Part shown: positions 44,196 to 53,722 of the stretch, one piece after another
How the letters are laid out: each line of letters opens with the position of its first letter
Position numbering within the stretch: position 1 is the first letter of the stretch
Assembly: GCA_022701365.1 (NCBI GenBank)
Contig: JAKUHH010000025.1
Coordinates: 124,001-188,000 of the forward strand
Source: Mycocentrospora acerina
Taxonomy: Eukaryota; Ascomycota; Dothideomycetes; Pleosporales
Direction of reading: 5' to 3'
DNA length: 64,000 nucleotides
Made by a program: the position numbers and the translations under genes
Notes under the pieces: model-generated
Told to the model about the DNA's origin: nothing
Database searches by the model: none
What the model saw: only the letters and a program-made list of their open reading frames with translations

Positions 44196-44837
44196 ATGTC
44201 AGGCAAAGTGCCCTCGATAGCCTGCATAGGGGTCATTGGGAAACACGTGAGCATTTGTCCCTCATCGCAGCATTGCAAATCTCGGGAACTGAAGGTTGAC
44301 TTTCATTGAAGAACAATCCATTACACATATCTCTCTTTCCGCCGGAAGAGCGAGCGCCTCTAGAGTTCCAGTTTCTCCTTTCATCATGCCTAGATATCTT
44401 TGAAGCCCGTCTTCCCCACAAGACAGCAGATCAGGATTTCGGTCTCCTTCAAGCAGTCGATGAACGACTGGCCATGTATGGCTGGCTGACCAACACTGGT
44501 GTCAAAATTGTAATTGTGGTCGACATGGAGGGGCGGCCAGCGACTGCTCTGGACAGCAAAGCAGCGACTGCTGTTGGGCTGCGAGACGCGGATATGAAGC
44601 CAGTAAGTCTACCTCAACAAGATGCTTTGTTATCTCTAATTAGTTCAGGCATTCAGGGCGCTGCAGACAGCATACATCATGCTCCTGCGGAATCCTTTCT
44701 ACAGTCCGGACGAGCATTCGCCAGTCACGGCAAATGCTGAGCAAAAGATTGGATCGACACAGATCACAAGCCGAAAGTTCATCCAGGACGTGAAGAGGAT
44801 TGGGGATGCATGGCACCCTGGCGTCACCAACCTCTAG
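44196..44837 (+). CDS. TRAPP complex subunit, TRAPPC2L/Tca17-like (sedlin fold)
   Basis: Three exons, 44196..44246, 44312..44602 and 44649..44837, all joints phase 0; introns of 65 and 46 nt; 176 aa. The longin-like sedlin fold is seen in SIACIGVIGKH-NNPLHISLFP, then FQFLLSSCLDIFEARLP, DFGLLQAVDERLAMYGWLTN with TGVKIVIVVDM, and a C-terminal helix ending near LQTAYIMLLRNPFYSPDE. The pattern IGVIGK-NNPL and YGWLTNTGVK-VVD fits TRAPPC2L/Tca17 rather than TRAPPC2. TRAPP complexes tether ER-Golgi and Golgi vesicles and activate Rab GTPases; Tca17 helps assemble TRAPPII in yeast. Transcribed divergently from the complex I gene. Confidence 0.88.
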
Positions 44838-45254
44838 GCAGTCCAGACCTTTTACTTTCAGCATGATACCACGTTGCATTCTCTGACGTCTGAGCCCTTG
44901 TTTCGTGTACTTTTAACAGCTTCATAGTCGAAACACGGCAGTTTTCTATCGACTCAATAGGCCCTGGTCGTTGATGTGAAATCCAGTCGAAAACGTGTAG
45001 ACCAACTGTTCAGGCCCAATGCCCTTCTTGTCTTTCCGAAAGCCTAGCCATTTGAATATTAGGTATTCTGTAAGAGAAAATGGCACTTTTCGAGAAGTTC
45101 GAGAGTAGTTCAGTACGATATTTCTGTCGATGTCCACTCCCGATCCTTAGAGCGCCCATACCAAATCGAGTCTAGCAGGGTATCTTCGGGTTGATCACCT
45201 CGTCGTCCAGACATTAAGCAACACTACAACTTTTTTCTCTTTCTAGCAAACTCA
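44838..45254. other. intergenic upstream of the Afg1-like gene
   Basis: A pyrimidine-rich acceptor-like tract (TTTTTTCTCTTTCTAG) ends just before the ATG at 45255. This could be the end of a 5' UTR intron or the acceptor of an unseen first exon. No other feature was seen. Confidence 0.4.
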
Positions 45255-47547
45255 ATGCCTCCCAATGGATCTGGTCTCACTATCACGAACCCCCTCGTTC
45301 TCTACCGAAGTCTTATAGCAACCCAGAAAATCCGCCCAGACCCAGCACAGCACCGCCTCGGTACGCCCATGACGTCTACCATTCTAGGCGTGCCAAGACA
45401 TGCAACTCTAACTGACTCCAAATACAGCACTTCATCTACAGAAACTATATGATAGATTGATCGATTATGAACCGGCTTTAGAATATGGACAGCGCCTACA
45501 GCAACTCTCACGTGCGGTTGATGCTGGTCAGAATGCCACCTCGAGCTCAGATTCGCTCGCAGGCGGCATTGGAACGAGAGGAATCTGGACATCTCTTCTC
45601 GCTCAGAAAGAGAAGAGAAATTCTTTGGCTTTAACGCGCGTTCTGACCAGTCATGATGAAGCCATGCAGTTGCAAAGCCCCAAAGGCCTGATGCTCCACG
45701 GGGAGGTGGGTACAGGCAAATCCATGCTCATCGATCTCTTCCAGGACAGTCTCCCGAATCGCAAAAAACGCCGTTGGCACTTTAATACGTTCATGTTGGA
45801 TACCATATCGCGTCTCGAGCAGCTGCGCATGTCCCGGACTTTGGCTGGAACCGGTGGGCTACAAGATGAATACTCACTACTGGTGGTAGCCCGAGATCTT
45901 ATTGAAAAATCACCGATTCTCTTCCTGGACGAATTTCAGCTTCCAGATCGTGTGGCAGCGAAGATCTTGTCGAATCTCATGACGTCTTTTTTCCAACTTG
46001 GTGGCGTTCTTATTGCGACAAGTAACCGCATGCCTGAGGAGCTGGCTAAAGCGGCGGGCATGGATTTTGACAGGCCTGTGAGCAAGTTGAGTAGGCTAGG
46101 TTGGAAGCTCGGGATGAGTGGATCTATGGGAAGAGATGATGGGCCTGGTCAGCTAGGTGAATTTGCGGCTTTTCTGCAGATTCTACGAGCAAGATGTGAG
46201 GTTTGGGAGATGGAGGGCAAGAAGGATTATCGCAAACTAGAGATTGAAGAAGGGGGATCGCGAACCGACAAGTTGCAGTTGGCAGCAGATGGAGACGGTG
46301 GATACTCAACGACTGGTGCAGTGGGTGATGAGATGACTGCGACGGAGCAGACAGACACCACGGACGATGTGAAGGAAGTTGTGCTGCCAAAGAACTATCT
46401 CATACAGCCCTCCACCGCGGAAGATCTTCCTACCTTTGCAGAGTCTTTCAACGCCCTCGTCGAGCATGCAACATCCCACCCTTACCCCGTCCCCTGGACT
46501 CCCTCCACCATTTTTGTTTATGGCCGCCCCATTACAATTCCCGCCCAACACAATGGCGTCGCCTTCTTCACCTTTCGGGAGCTCTGCTACGCCGTCCTTG
46601 GTCCGGCCGACTACATAACCCTCGCCTCGACATTCCATACATTTATTATAACCGACGTTCCCATCATGCGTCTCCTTCAAAAAAGCGAAGCACGTCGCTT
46701 AATCACGCTCCTAGACGCCGCGTACGAAGCGCGCTGCCGTCTTCTCATCACCGCCGCCGCAGGTCCCGACGGCATCTTCTTCCCCGACGAACCCCGCCCA
46801 TCCACCGCCACATCTGCCAACGAACTAGCCAACGACGCAGTGTACTCGGAAACGTTTTCTGAAATCCATCAAGACCTTACATCCCCCTTCCGGCCTAACA
46901 TATCCTCCTACACAAGTGGAGGCACGTCGCTCGCAATGGACGCCCTGGAGGACGACCCGCCGAACCGATACCGCAAACCTGGCACCTCCTTCACCGATGA
47001 GCGACGCCACGCAGCGCCCGACTTCTCCAACGTAGGAGGACTGACAGGCGAAGATGAGAAGTTTGCCGTGAAGCGAGCGCAGAGCCGTATCTGGGAGATG
47101 TGTTCGGGCCGGTGGTGGGGACGAGACGCAGAAGAGAAGGACATGAGTTGGTGGAGACCTTTGCCTCTGGAGCTGCGACACTGGGAAAGAGCCCAGGTGC
47201 TCGCATCTCCTACCATTGCTGCTTCTGCTTCTGCTTCTGCTTCTGCTTCAACAGGAAACGCGTCCGAGCCGTCGGACGTCAGGATTCTGCAGGACAGCGA
47301 GCAGCTGCGGAAGAAACAGCAGGAAGTTTTCCCAGATAAGCAGGATGCCATGTTTCCTCATGGAGCTAGTCCATTCAGGACGGACCCTGATGCCCCGCCG
47401 AAGATCAACTGGACGCATGTGTGGGGTACAGTGCAGTGGGGGAAGGGGGCCGGTGCATGGGGCAAAGGCGTCGACGGGCTAGCGGAGAGGAAGCGAGAAA
47501 AGGACGCAGAAGCCAAGGATGGCGGAGAGGAAAAGAAAGACACATGA
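45255..47547 (+). CDS. AFG1: Afg1/LACE1-type AAA-related mitochondrial ATPase
   Basis: Two exons, 45255..45360 and 45428..47547, 67-nt intron; 741 aa. Family motifs in order: ALHLQKLYDRLIDYEP at the N-terminus, Walker A in MLHGEVGTGKSMLIDLFQD, RRWHFNTFMLDTI, Walker B with ILFLDEFQLPDRVAAKILSN, GGVLIATSNRMPEEL (sensor-like), the FFTFRELCYAVLGPADYITL segment, and VPIMRLLQKSEARRLITLLD with AAYEARCRLLITA. Afg1 is a mitochondrial matrix-side ATPase linked to turnover of cytochrome oxidase subunits and protein quality control. The tail after about residue 500 is fungal-specific and includes an Ala-Ser repeat. No clear presequence is seen at MPPNGSGLTITNPLVLYRSL, so the N-terminus may be incomplete (see the acceptor-like tract just upstream). 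Confidence 0.9.
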
Positions 47548-47789
47548 TGGATGGATGGATAGATGTATGGATAGATAGACGAGACTGTGGGTCTCTCGTC
47601 CTCCCTTTCAAGGGAAACAAAGGTAGAAATTCCATCATACATTCCAGTTTCCAAAGAAAAAAAAATCCCACTCTCCCACAAACATCGATTGATTCAAATA
47701 ATTACTCCATGTCAGAATTGTCACCAAAAAAAAAAAGAAACAACAACATCAAAGGTGGTATGGTCTAGTGGTATGACGTCACGTTGTGG

Positions 47790-47803
47790 AGTTGCTACAA
47801 ATT
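47790..47803 (+). other. canonical tRNA intron (14 nt) in tRNA-His
   Basis: The sequence AGTTGCTACAAATT lies directly after position 37. Six consecutive pairs can form between its CTACAA and the anticodon-loop bases TTGTGG, the usual anticodon-intron helix recognised by the tRNA splicing endonuclease. Confidence 0.7.
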
Positions 47804-47823
47804 CCGTGCCAGCCTGGGTTCGA

Positions 47824-47874
47824 GTAAGTTTGCCAGCAGATATTCGCTGTACTGCCAATTCTAACATTGGATAG
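47824..47874 (+). other. spliceosomal-like intron inside the tRNA-His T-loop
   Basis: Begins GTAAGTTTGC, has the branch-point sequence TTCTAAC (47859-47865) ten bases before the end, and ends GGATAG. Its 51-nt length equals the protein-gene introns of this window. It splits the B box: upstream half GGTTCGA, downstream half TTCC, which joined give the exact GGTTCGANNCC consensus. Removal restores a perfect 5-bp T-stem. Processing route is unproven. Confidence 0.65.
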
Positions 47875-47898
47875 TTCCCAGTACCGCCAAGTGATAAA

Positions 47899-47905
47899 TT
47901 TTTTT
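47899..47905 (+). terminator. RNA polymerase III terminator
   Basis: Seven consecutive T residues, ten bases after the tRNA 3' end, match a standard Pol III terminator. Confidence 0.75.
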
Positions 47906-48424
47906 GCATGGATTTGGGGCAGGGGGGTGGGGATGGGCATGCTTGGTGTCGTTGTCGCGTGCTCTGTTGTGTTGGCGTGTTTGTCTTTTTTTTTTGTTTT
48001 CTGTGCGGGAGGGAGTTGCTGGGTGTAGAGGTTACTTGCGTGACTTACTGGTGTGTATGTAAGGATGAGCTTATGTTTGTTAGTTACAAGTTGCTTGGAG
48101 TAAGTTTGCGAAGTGTTGATTGAGTACAGATAGATGCAAAGTTTTTTTTCAAACTATACCGTACATGTATGTACGCAAACAAAAAAGCACTTTACTGATG
48201 TGTTGCAGAGAGAACATTTCTCAACATTATCTATTCATCTGTGAGTCCGTCATTAGAGGGGTGAATCGTAACTATAATCACCATGCAGGATTTATTCACG
48301 GTTCCTCACTCATCAAGTCCCCATCCATCACGCGTAGACACATGTCTTGACATTTCTTCATAAACACCTTCTCTCTTCCTCATCCCACTCCGTCTCATTC
48401 TCTCTCTCTTTTTCCCCCTCTTTC
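47906..48424. other. intergenic, no gene seen
   Basis: About 0.5 kb between the tRNA terminator and the stop of the secreted-protein gene. T-rich runs occur near 47988 and 48142. No feature was recognised. Confidence 0.4.
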
Positions 48425-49191
48425 CTACCCATCGCAAATCAAGTCGAAATCAGGAAACGCCGGATCAGGCCCCATATTCGTCGTAAACATGCCCGTTTCG
48501 CCAAAACTCTGCACCCTCGCACTTTGCTGCGCCTGCTTACACTTGTCTAAAGATTGACGCGTCAGCACTTGCTCTCCCATCCTTTCCAAATACGTGCACA
48601 TATCCGCTTGGGAAATTTTCTCCTTGCACACGCACACGCACACGCACACACCGACGTACTACAGCAATAACAAAAACAACGAGCAACGAACCAAACGGCC
48701 AAAAACAACGCAAATAGAAGGAAAAGAAGAATAGAAGAAGAAACAAATAAAGAAAGAAAGAAAAGAAGAAAAAAAAACTCACCTCTCTGCCCCTCACACA
48801 TCGCCACTGTAACTCCTCCCCCACTTTTCCCATCTTGCCTTTTCTTCCCTTTACCATTTCCCTTCCCGTCCCCGCTTGCATTCGCCCCCTTCTGACACCC
48901 ATCAAACTGCACGTCGCAGCTGCGCATCGCCGCGGAAGCAAAGTCTGCAAAGGTGTCGCCTGCGACGGTAAACGGGCGGGTGGGAATACCGCTGTTGGTT
49001 ATGCTTGGGGCGGAGATGGCGAGCAGGGCGGAGGTATATGTTTGGAGGTCCATGGGGGAGGCGGGTGTTGCTGCTTGGCGGGGAAAGAAGGAGGGTGGTG
49101 TGTGGGGGGAGGCGGATTGTGCGTGTGTGACGGTGAGGGAGAGTGATGTGAAGAGTAAGAGGGCTAGGGGATGTGTATGTGGGTAATGCAT
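48425..49191 (-). CDS. small secreted protein, exon joint unresolved
   Basis: Exon 1 starts at ATG 49191 with a clear signal peptide (MHYPHTHPLALLLFTSLSLT ending VTHAQ), then a linker, a region with CDVQFDGCQKGAN and a Lys/Gly-rich stretch, ending MCEGQR at a GTGAGT donor (48783). The likely last exon, 48425..48622, follows a TGCAAG acceptor and would encode EKISQADMCTYLERMGEQVL to a C-terminus PDPAFPDFDLICDG. The two halves differ by one in reading phase (exon 1 ends phase 1, exon 2 frame needs phase 0). Other phase choices give short tails ending at 48537 or 48562. Thus exon boundaries are uncertain, or there is a small error or frameshift. The 160-nt intron contains poly-T and (GTGTGC)n tracts. 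Extracellular, possibly effector-like or cell-wall-associated; no known family. Confidence 0.55.
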
Positions 49192-49983
49192 TGTTGGCGC
49201 TGGTGATGTTGATGTGGGTTGCTGTTTGGAGTAGAGAGGTACACGGATGCATATCCAAGCAGGGAGTGGAGGTTTGCAGCCTTGAGTAAACATGGCATAC
49301 CCAGGCCCTTTATGGAGTCTGTCTCATGCCTCTCATGTTGAGGAATGTGTTTCGTTGGGCCTGAGATTTGGGGGGTGGTGTTGCGACGGTACTGAAACAA
49401 CATGCAGGGTTTGTGTTGGGTGAGGATCGATACCCTAACGTCTCGAGATTCAAAGTAACGGATGACACCGTAGATGAAAGTGGTGATAGAGGAGAGTGTT
49501 TCTTAGTGATGTTTGTATTGATTTAGTTTGGTTCGATTTAGTTTTGAGGGGTATGCTAAGCTACTGAAGGATAAGAGTATGCATGCTCGATTACAACAGT
49601 TGACACATGTCGAAGCAAGTGCGACGACGTGGACTTTGACTAGAGAGTGGATGTAGAGGTGACTTGATGTACCTGTACTCGGGTTGACCATTCTAAAAAA
49701 GGAATAAACCTATTGGAAAAAAAAACTAATGAAAATTTCTACAGGGAATTCAGACAGGCAAGAAAATTTGCATACGCCGTGGATGCACCGTGATAGTAAA
49801 CCATACCCAATGGAGTCCAGTTATCCTGATGCATAGATGGTAGAGCCACGATGGGTGCACGCATATATACATGAAAGATGGAGTTTCCACATGTAGGCCT
49901 CTCAAATAAACCCTAAAGATAGTCGTTGGCGTCGTGAACGGGGCCTCGCAGGCCACCTGTGTGCGTATTCAATTTGGAACCGC
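49192..49983. other. intergenic, no gene seen
   Basis: 0.8 kb containing the secreted-protein promoter and the 3' flank of the membrane-protein gene. A B-box-like stretch near 49430 was examined and does not fold into a tRNA. Confidence 0.4.
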
Positions 49984-50883
49984 TCAGAAGTTGGCTGCCG
50001 CGTTTGGACGTCCACCAGGGGTGTGGTACTGGTCAAGGTTGGCCTGGAAGGGAGATGCACCGGTTGCAGGCTTATCGCCAAGGGCGGCACCGGTGCCGGC
50101 CATGAGGTCGTCGTCGTCTTCAGTCACACGGCTCTGACGCTTCTTCATGCGCCAGAAAACGAGGGCAATGCCGCCGAGGAGGAGAGCACCGCCAATACCG
50201 CCAACAACACCACCGATAATCTTTTTGTTGGAGTCGCTCAGACCGCTGCTGGAGTTGCCGCTGCCGCTCTGGGAAGTAGGCGCCTCGGTGATGAGAGCCT
50301 GGCCGGTTGTGGTGACAATGGTGCTGGATCCGGTCGAGGTGATCTCGGCAGTGCGGCCGTTGGTGACGGTAGTGATGACGGTGGTGAACTGCTGGACTGA
50401 AGTGGCGACCAGATCAGAGGTCCTGACGACGACGGACGATGACGACCTGGTTGAGGAGGAGCTGGCAGCGGCTGACGAGGCGGCAGCAGATGCCTGTGAC
50501 GACGCCGAGCGTTGTGATGACTGGGCTTGAGATGCCTGAGAGGAGGCGGCGGGAGGTGTGCTGGAGGCGGCGGGAGTCTCGGATGTTGGGGGCGCGTCCG
50601 AGGTCTGGCTGCTTGGTGCGGACGTGGGTGTGGGTGTGGGCGTAGGCGTGGGCGTAGGCGTGGGAGTGGGAGTAGGCGTGGGTGTGGCGGATGATGACGG
50701 CTGTGCACTCGACGAGGGCGCGCGCGAAGAAGAGGCCGAGTTGCCAGTGCCGCTGGCCTGGCGCTTCACGCCATGGTGCAGGTAGGCCTCGATGCCGTCG
50801 ACGTGCAGGTCATTGAAGCCAAAGGCCGACGACAGGGCGGCGAGGGCGAAGAGAGCGTACAGAGTCCAGGCCTGGCGCAGCAT
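49984..50883 (-). CDS. mucin-like single-pass membrane protein (Mid2/Wsc-like architecture)
   Basis: Uninterrupted 299-aa frame from ATG 50883. Signal peptide MLRQAWTLYALFALAALSSA; then a short folded-looking part with a KR site (HHGVKRQAS); then a Ser/Thr/Pro/Ala-rich domain of about 150 residues including about twelve consecutive Thr-Pro units. One transmembrane helix follows (KIIGGVVGGIGGALLLGGIA running to LVFWRMKKR), then a short acidic cytoplasmic tail (TEDDDDLMAG) ending HTPGGRPNAAANF. This is the architecture of fungal plasma-membrane stress sensors (Mid2 and Wsc classes) and Axl2/Skg6-type proteins: O-mannosylated rod, Gly-rich TM, short tail. No WSC cysteine domain is present, so a Mid2-like role is only an analogy. 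Pseudo-repeats (GTAGGC)n at 50640-50690 encode the Thr-Pro array. Confidence 0.8.
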   Translation of the reverse strand: MLRQAWTLYALFALAALSSAFGFNDLHVDGIEAYLHHGVKRQASGTGNSASSSRAPSSSAQPSSSATPTPTPTPTPTPTPTPTPTPTSAPSSQTSDAPPTSETPAASSTPPAASSQASQAQSSQRSASSQASAAASSAAASSSSTRSSSSVVVRTSDLVATSVQQFTTVITTVTNGRTAEITSTGSSTIVTTTGQALITEAPTSQSGSGNSSSGLSDSNKKIIGGVVGGIGGALLLGGIALVFWRMKKRQSRVTEDDDDLMAGTGAALGDKPATGASPFQANLDQYHTPGGRPNAAANF

Positions 50884-51243
50884 GGTAGGTGGTTGGATGT
50901 TTGGTGGTGTGGAAACGAGAGGGAGCGGATGTGTGGGAAGGCAAGGTGGGCCTCTTGCGTCGACGCTGACGCCGTTTCACCGACAGGGTTCGTAATCCAA
51001 TATTAAGGGGAGACGAGAACGTGCGACTGGGCAGCCGCTGTTTGTGCGAGGCAGGATGCGGACGAGGCAGAAGGCAGGATAGGGAGCACGGGAGACGGGA
51101 GACGCGAGACAAGAGGGAAAACGAGCGGCGTGAGGGTCAGATGGCGCGTGTGCAGAGCAAGGCGGGAGGCGGCAGGCGTTGGCAGCGCAGAGCGTGTGGG
51201 TGGGCAGTGGGCCGCGTGACGGCGGCACGTGACCAGGCCTAAA

Positions 51244-51588
51244 TTAAGCAACACCCACGCCAGCCTGCAGCCAGCAACCTGCAACCTGCAACCTGCGGGC
51301 AGCCAGGCACTGGGCAGGCGGGCGTCTGGGCGTCTGGGCACCTGGTAGGGCACCTGGTAGGGCACCTAGCAGGACGCCCAGTAGGCTCGGTCTCGGCTCG
51401 ACCAGAGAATTGCGACGGCTCAAAAGAAAGCCTCTGGAGAAAACTCTGGTTCCCAACAGACGCCATGACGCCCGGAGTGCAGCCTCATCAGTCCCGGCCG
51501 CCGTGAGCTGCACGACATGCTCGACCTCGTGCATGACAAACTCTGAATCGGGCAGTGGGCGGTCGTCAACAAACCGCGGCGCCGCCAT
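51244..51588 (-). CDS. doubtful hypothetical small protein
   Basis: 114-codon frame from ATG 51588. The first 45 residues (MAAPRFVDDRPLPDSEFVMH then EVEHVVQLTAAGTDEAALRA) have a protein-like composition; the rest translates the short tandem repeats and is probably not coding, so a spliced form is possible. No homologue known. It lies 144 bp from the divergent PQ-loop gene. Confidence 0.25.
   Translation of the reverse strand: MAAPRFVDDRPLPDSEFVMHEVEHVVQLTAAGTDEAALRASWRLLGTRVFSRGFLLSRRNSLVEPRPSLLGVLLGALPGALPGAQTPRRPPAQCLAARRLQVAGCWLQAGVGVA
51270..51375. repeat. short direct repeats
   Basis: Three copies of CAACCTG, two of GGGCGTCT and two to three of GGGCACCTGGTA in tandem. Confidence 0.7.
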
Positions 51589-51731
51589 TCGCCAGCCTAC
51601 AACTACCTAGTCGTCCTCGCATCCCAACCCCGGCTCCTTGACCTGCGTCATACTATATCGCCGTTTTCCGACTCTTCTCCTCAGATATCTTTTGCAGCTG
51701 CACCCTCTTGGTGGCAGAACTCACACACACC

Positions 51732-53068
51732 ATGTCCCTCCCCACCGCCCTCTTCACGGCTGCCATTCCGCCCTTGACCACCCGCGAGGCCCTCTCGGGT
51801 GTCTTTGGCTCGGTTTCGCTGGCCTCGTGGGTCTTCCTCTTGGTGAGTCCCAGCCTTGTTCGCCCAAGTCGCGTGCACCCACCCGCGCAATCTTGTACCT
51901 GGTCATGCCCTGCAAAAACCCCCAAATGCGCTTTGTTTTCCACCACAAGCGCAATAGCGAGCAGCTCTATTCAGCCATGATGCGTTACACGCAGTGAGCC
52001 AGAGCATACGGGCTGTCTGATTCTCAATTGCGACACTCGTATGCTTTGTTCACCAGATTTTTCCTTATCTCTCAGCACGCGATTGACAATGCACTGACAC
52101 CCTGCACCACCATCACCACCACCACCAACAACGCTGCGACGCCAAACATCGCACTAACAGCCACCCACAGGTCCCCCAGCTCCTCGAAAACTACAAGTCG
52201 GGTTCTGCAGAAGGCATCTCCCTCGCCTTCCTCGCCGTGTGGTTCATAGGCGATGTTACCAATCTCGCCGGTGCCCTGTGGGCCGACCTCGTCCCCACCG
52301 TCAGCGCCCTTGCAATCTACTTTTGCTTCGCCGACCTGATTCTCATCTCGCAATGCGTCTACTACAATCTCAAGAACTCGAAGCGCACGCGCAAAGCCTC
52401 GACCCGCAGCCAGGATAGCGTCGAGCAGCCTCTGCTCGGACGCAGGGACAGCAACATTGGCCTCCCGGGCAGCCACAGGCGCGACTCGAGGCGCAATTCC
52501 AGGCGCGCAAGCTCGCTGCCTGCAGTTGCCGGCGTCGACGACAGTGAGTACAGCGCATGGGTCAAGAACGCGCTCAGCATCGTGGGAGTGTGTCTCGTAG
52601 GCACCGCGGGATGGGCCATCGCGTGGAAGACGGGAGTCTGGGTGCCGCAGCGCACTGACAACGAACCCGCCCAGATTGCGCTCGGTGCGCAGATCTTGGG
52701 TTACGCAAGCGCCGTGTGCTACCTGGGTGCGCGTATTCCCCAGATTATCAAGAACCAGCGCGAGAGGTCCTGCGAGGGCTTGTCGCTGCTATTCTTCATC
52801 CTCAGCTTGCTGGGCAACGCGACATATGGTGCAGGTGTAAGTAGTTTCCCCTCTTTTTCAGTCCTTTCACTGCTGTTTCAGAAGAAAAAGAAAAGGGCCG
52901 TTGGGCTGACTCGAGCAGATCCTCTTCCATTCCACAGAGAAGGAGTACTTCCTCACCAACCTCCCCTGGTTGATCGGCTCCCTGGGTACCATGGTCGAAG
53001 ACGTAACCATCTTCATCCAGTTCCGCGTCTTTGGCAACGGCGAGCAATCGTCGGCCATTGTGGCGTAG
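51732..53068 (+). CDS. PQ-loop repeat vacuolar amino-acid transporter (Ypq-type)
   Basis: Three exons, 51732..51842, 52171..52836 and 52919..53068; introns of 328 and 82 nt; 308 aa; phase 0 joints. Seven hydrophobic segments are arranged as two PQ-loop repeats: the first motif is VPQLLENYKSGSAEGISLAF, the second IPQIIKNQRERSCEGLSLLF. Between them lies a hydrophilic loop with SRR/SNS repeats and an acidic dileucine-like start (EQPLLGRRDS), a feature used by Ypq1 for sorting to the vacuole. The final part is FHSTEKEYFLTNLPWLIGSL followed by EDVTIFIQFRVF. Yeast Ypq proteins move Lys/Arg out of or into the vacuole; the human relative is PQLC2/SLC66A1. Substrate inferred from the family. Confidence 0.92.
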
Positions 53069-53722
53069 ACACACATCTTCCCTCCTCTCATACATGTATG
53101 TCTTGTCAACTAGGTGTCCCTTTGAGGACTTTGTATTTGTCTGATTGGGTGTATATTGGAGGGGATTTATTTTAAATGGCGTTGCGTCGATTAGAGCTTA
53201 ATTTTTTTTATATGGGCCCATTTGAAGATGTAGAAGAAGAAAAGTTTGGACAGGCTGGTGGATCAATTCTTGGTTGTCCTGTATTTTGCACGAGCCTATA
53301 TCTCCACGGATTTGGATGGATGGATGGGACATCCTTTTTATAACATTATTTATCTATGTATATGATTCGCGAGACATCGAGTAACAATTTTATGCGAATA
53401 TATATACACACACATTTACTTATATGAATGCGTGTAGATAGAGAGAGATATATATATACGAGTCTGTGAAGAACTACCCCGAACGACGGTGGAGTGAAGA
53501 ACGAAGAAGAAGAAAAAACACGTCTTTACGCTTCATCATCACAACCTATACCCATTTCCATATCCATATCCATACGCCATGGTCATTTATCACGTCTCTT
53601 ATCTCTTCCCACCAGAAAATCCCCGCCTAAACGCCAATTTGATGCATCCTGTTCCGTTTCGTTCCATTCCATTCCATTCCATACTATTCATGTAACACAA
53701 TGTCCAAAAAATTAACACTTCC
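53069..53722. other. intergenic between convergent genes, microsatellite-rich
   Basis: 0.65 kb between the PQ-loop and Dre2 genes (tail to tail). Contains (AT)n/(TATATA) and (GA)n runs near 53395-53465, CCATAT repeats near 53555-53575 and (TTCCA)n near 53665-53685. No gene. Confidence 0.55.

Larger units (their letters stand above)
47754..47889 (+). tRNA. tRNA-His (anticodon GTG) with two insertions
   Basis: Acceptor stem GGTGGTA (47754-47760) pairs with TACCGCC (47882-47888), discriminator A at 47889. The D-arm has GTC/GAC with A14, G18, G19 and A21. The anticodon stem TCACG/CGTGC has four pairs plus a T27-C43 mismatch; loop TT-GTG-G carries anticodon GTG at 47786-47788. A 14-nt intron (47790-47803) follows position 37, and its CTACAA can pair with TTGTGG of the anticodon loop, as expected for pre-tRNAs. 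The T-stem CTGGG (47814-47818) and CCCAG (47877-47881) enclose a loop interrupted after A58 by 51 nt (47824-47874). Without both insertions the RNA is 71 nt with loop TTCGATT. A T7 terminator follows at 47899. The variable loop is 4 nt. Confidence 0.8.
50884..51731. other. intergenic with short tandem repeats; possible small minus-strand frame
   Basis: GC-rich divergent region. Direct repeats CAACCTG (three copies), GGGCGTCT (two) and GGGCACCTGGTA (two and a half) occur at 51270-51375. A 114-codon minus-strand frame starts at ATG 51588 (MAAPRFVDDRPLPDSEFVMH); its first half looks coding but it runs into the repeats, so it is listed separately at low confidence. Confidence 0.45.

Noticed and set aside
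49395..49485. tRNA-Gln-like segment on the minus strand (CTTTGAA and GGTATCGATCC)
   Set aside because: The anticodon and acceptor stems do not pair, and no Pol III terminator follows; treated as chance or strongly decayed.
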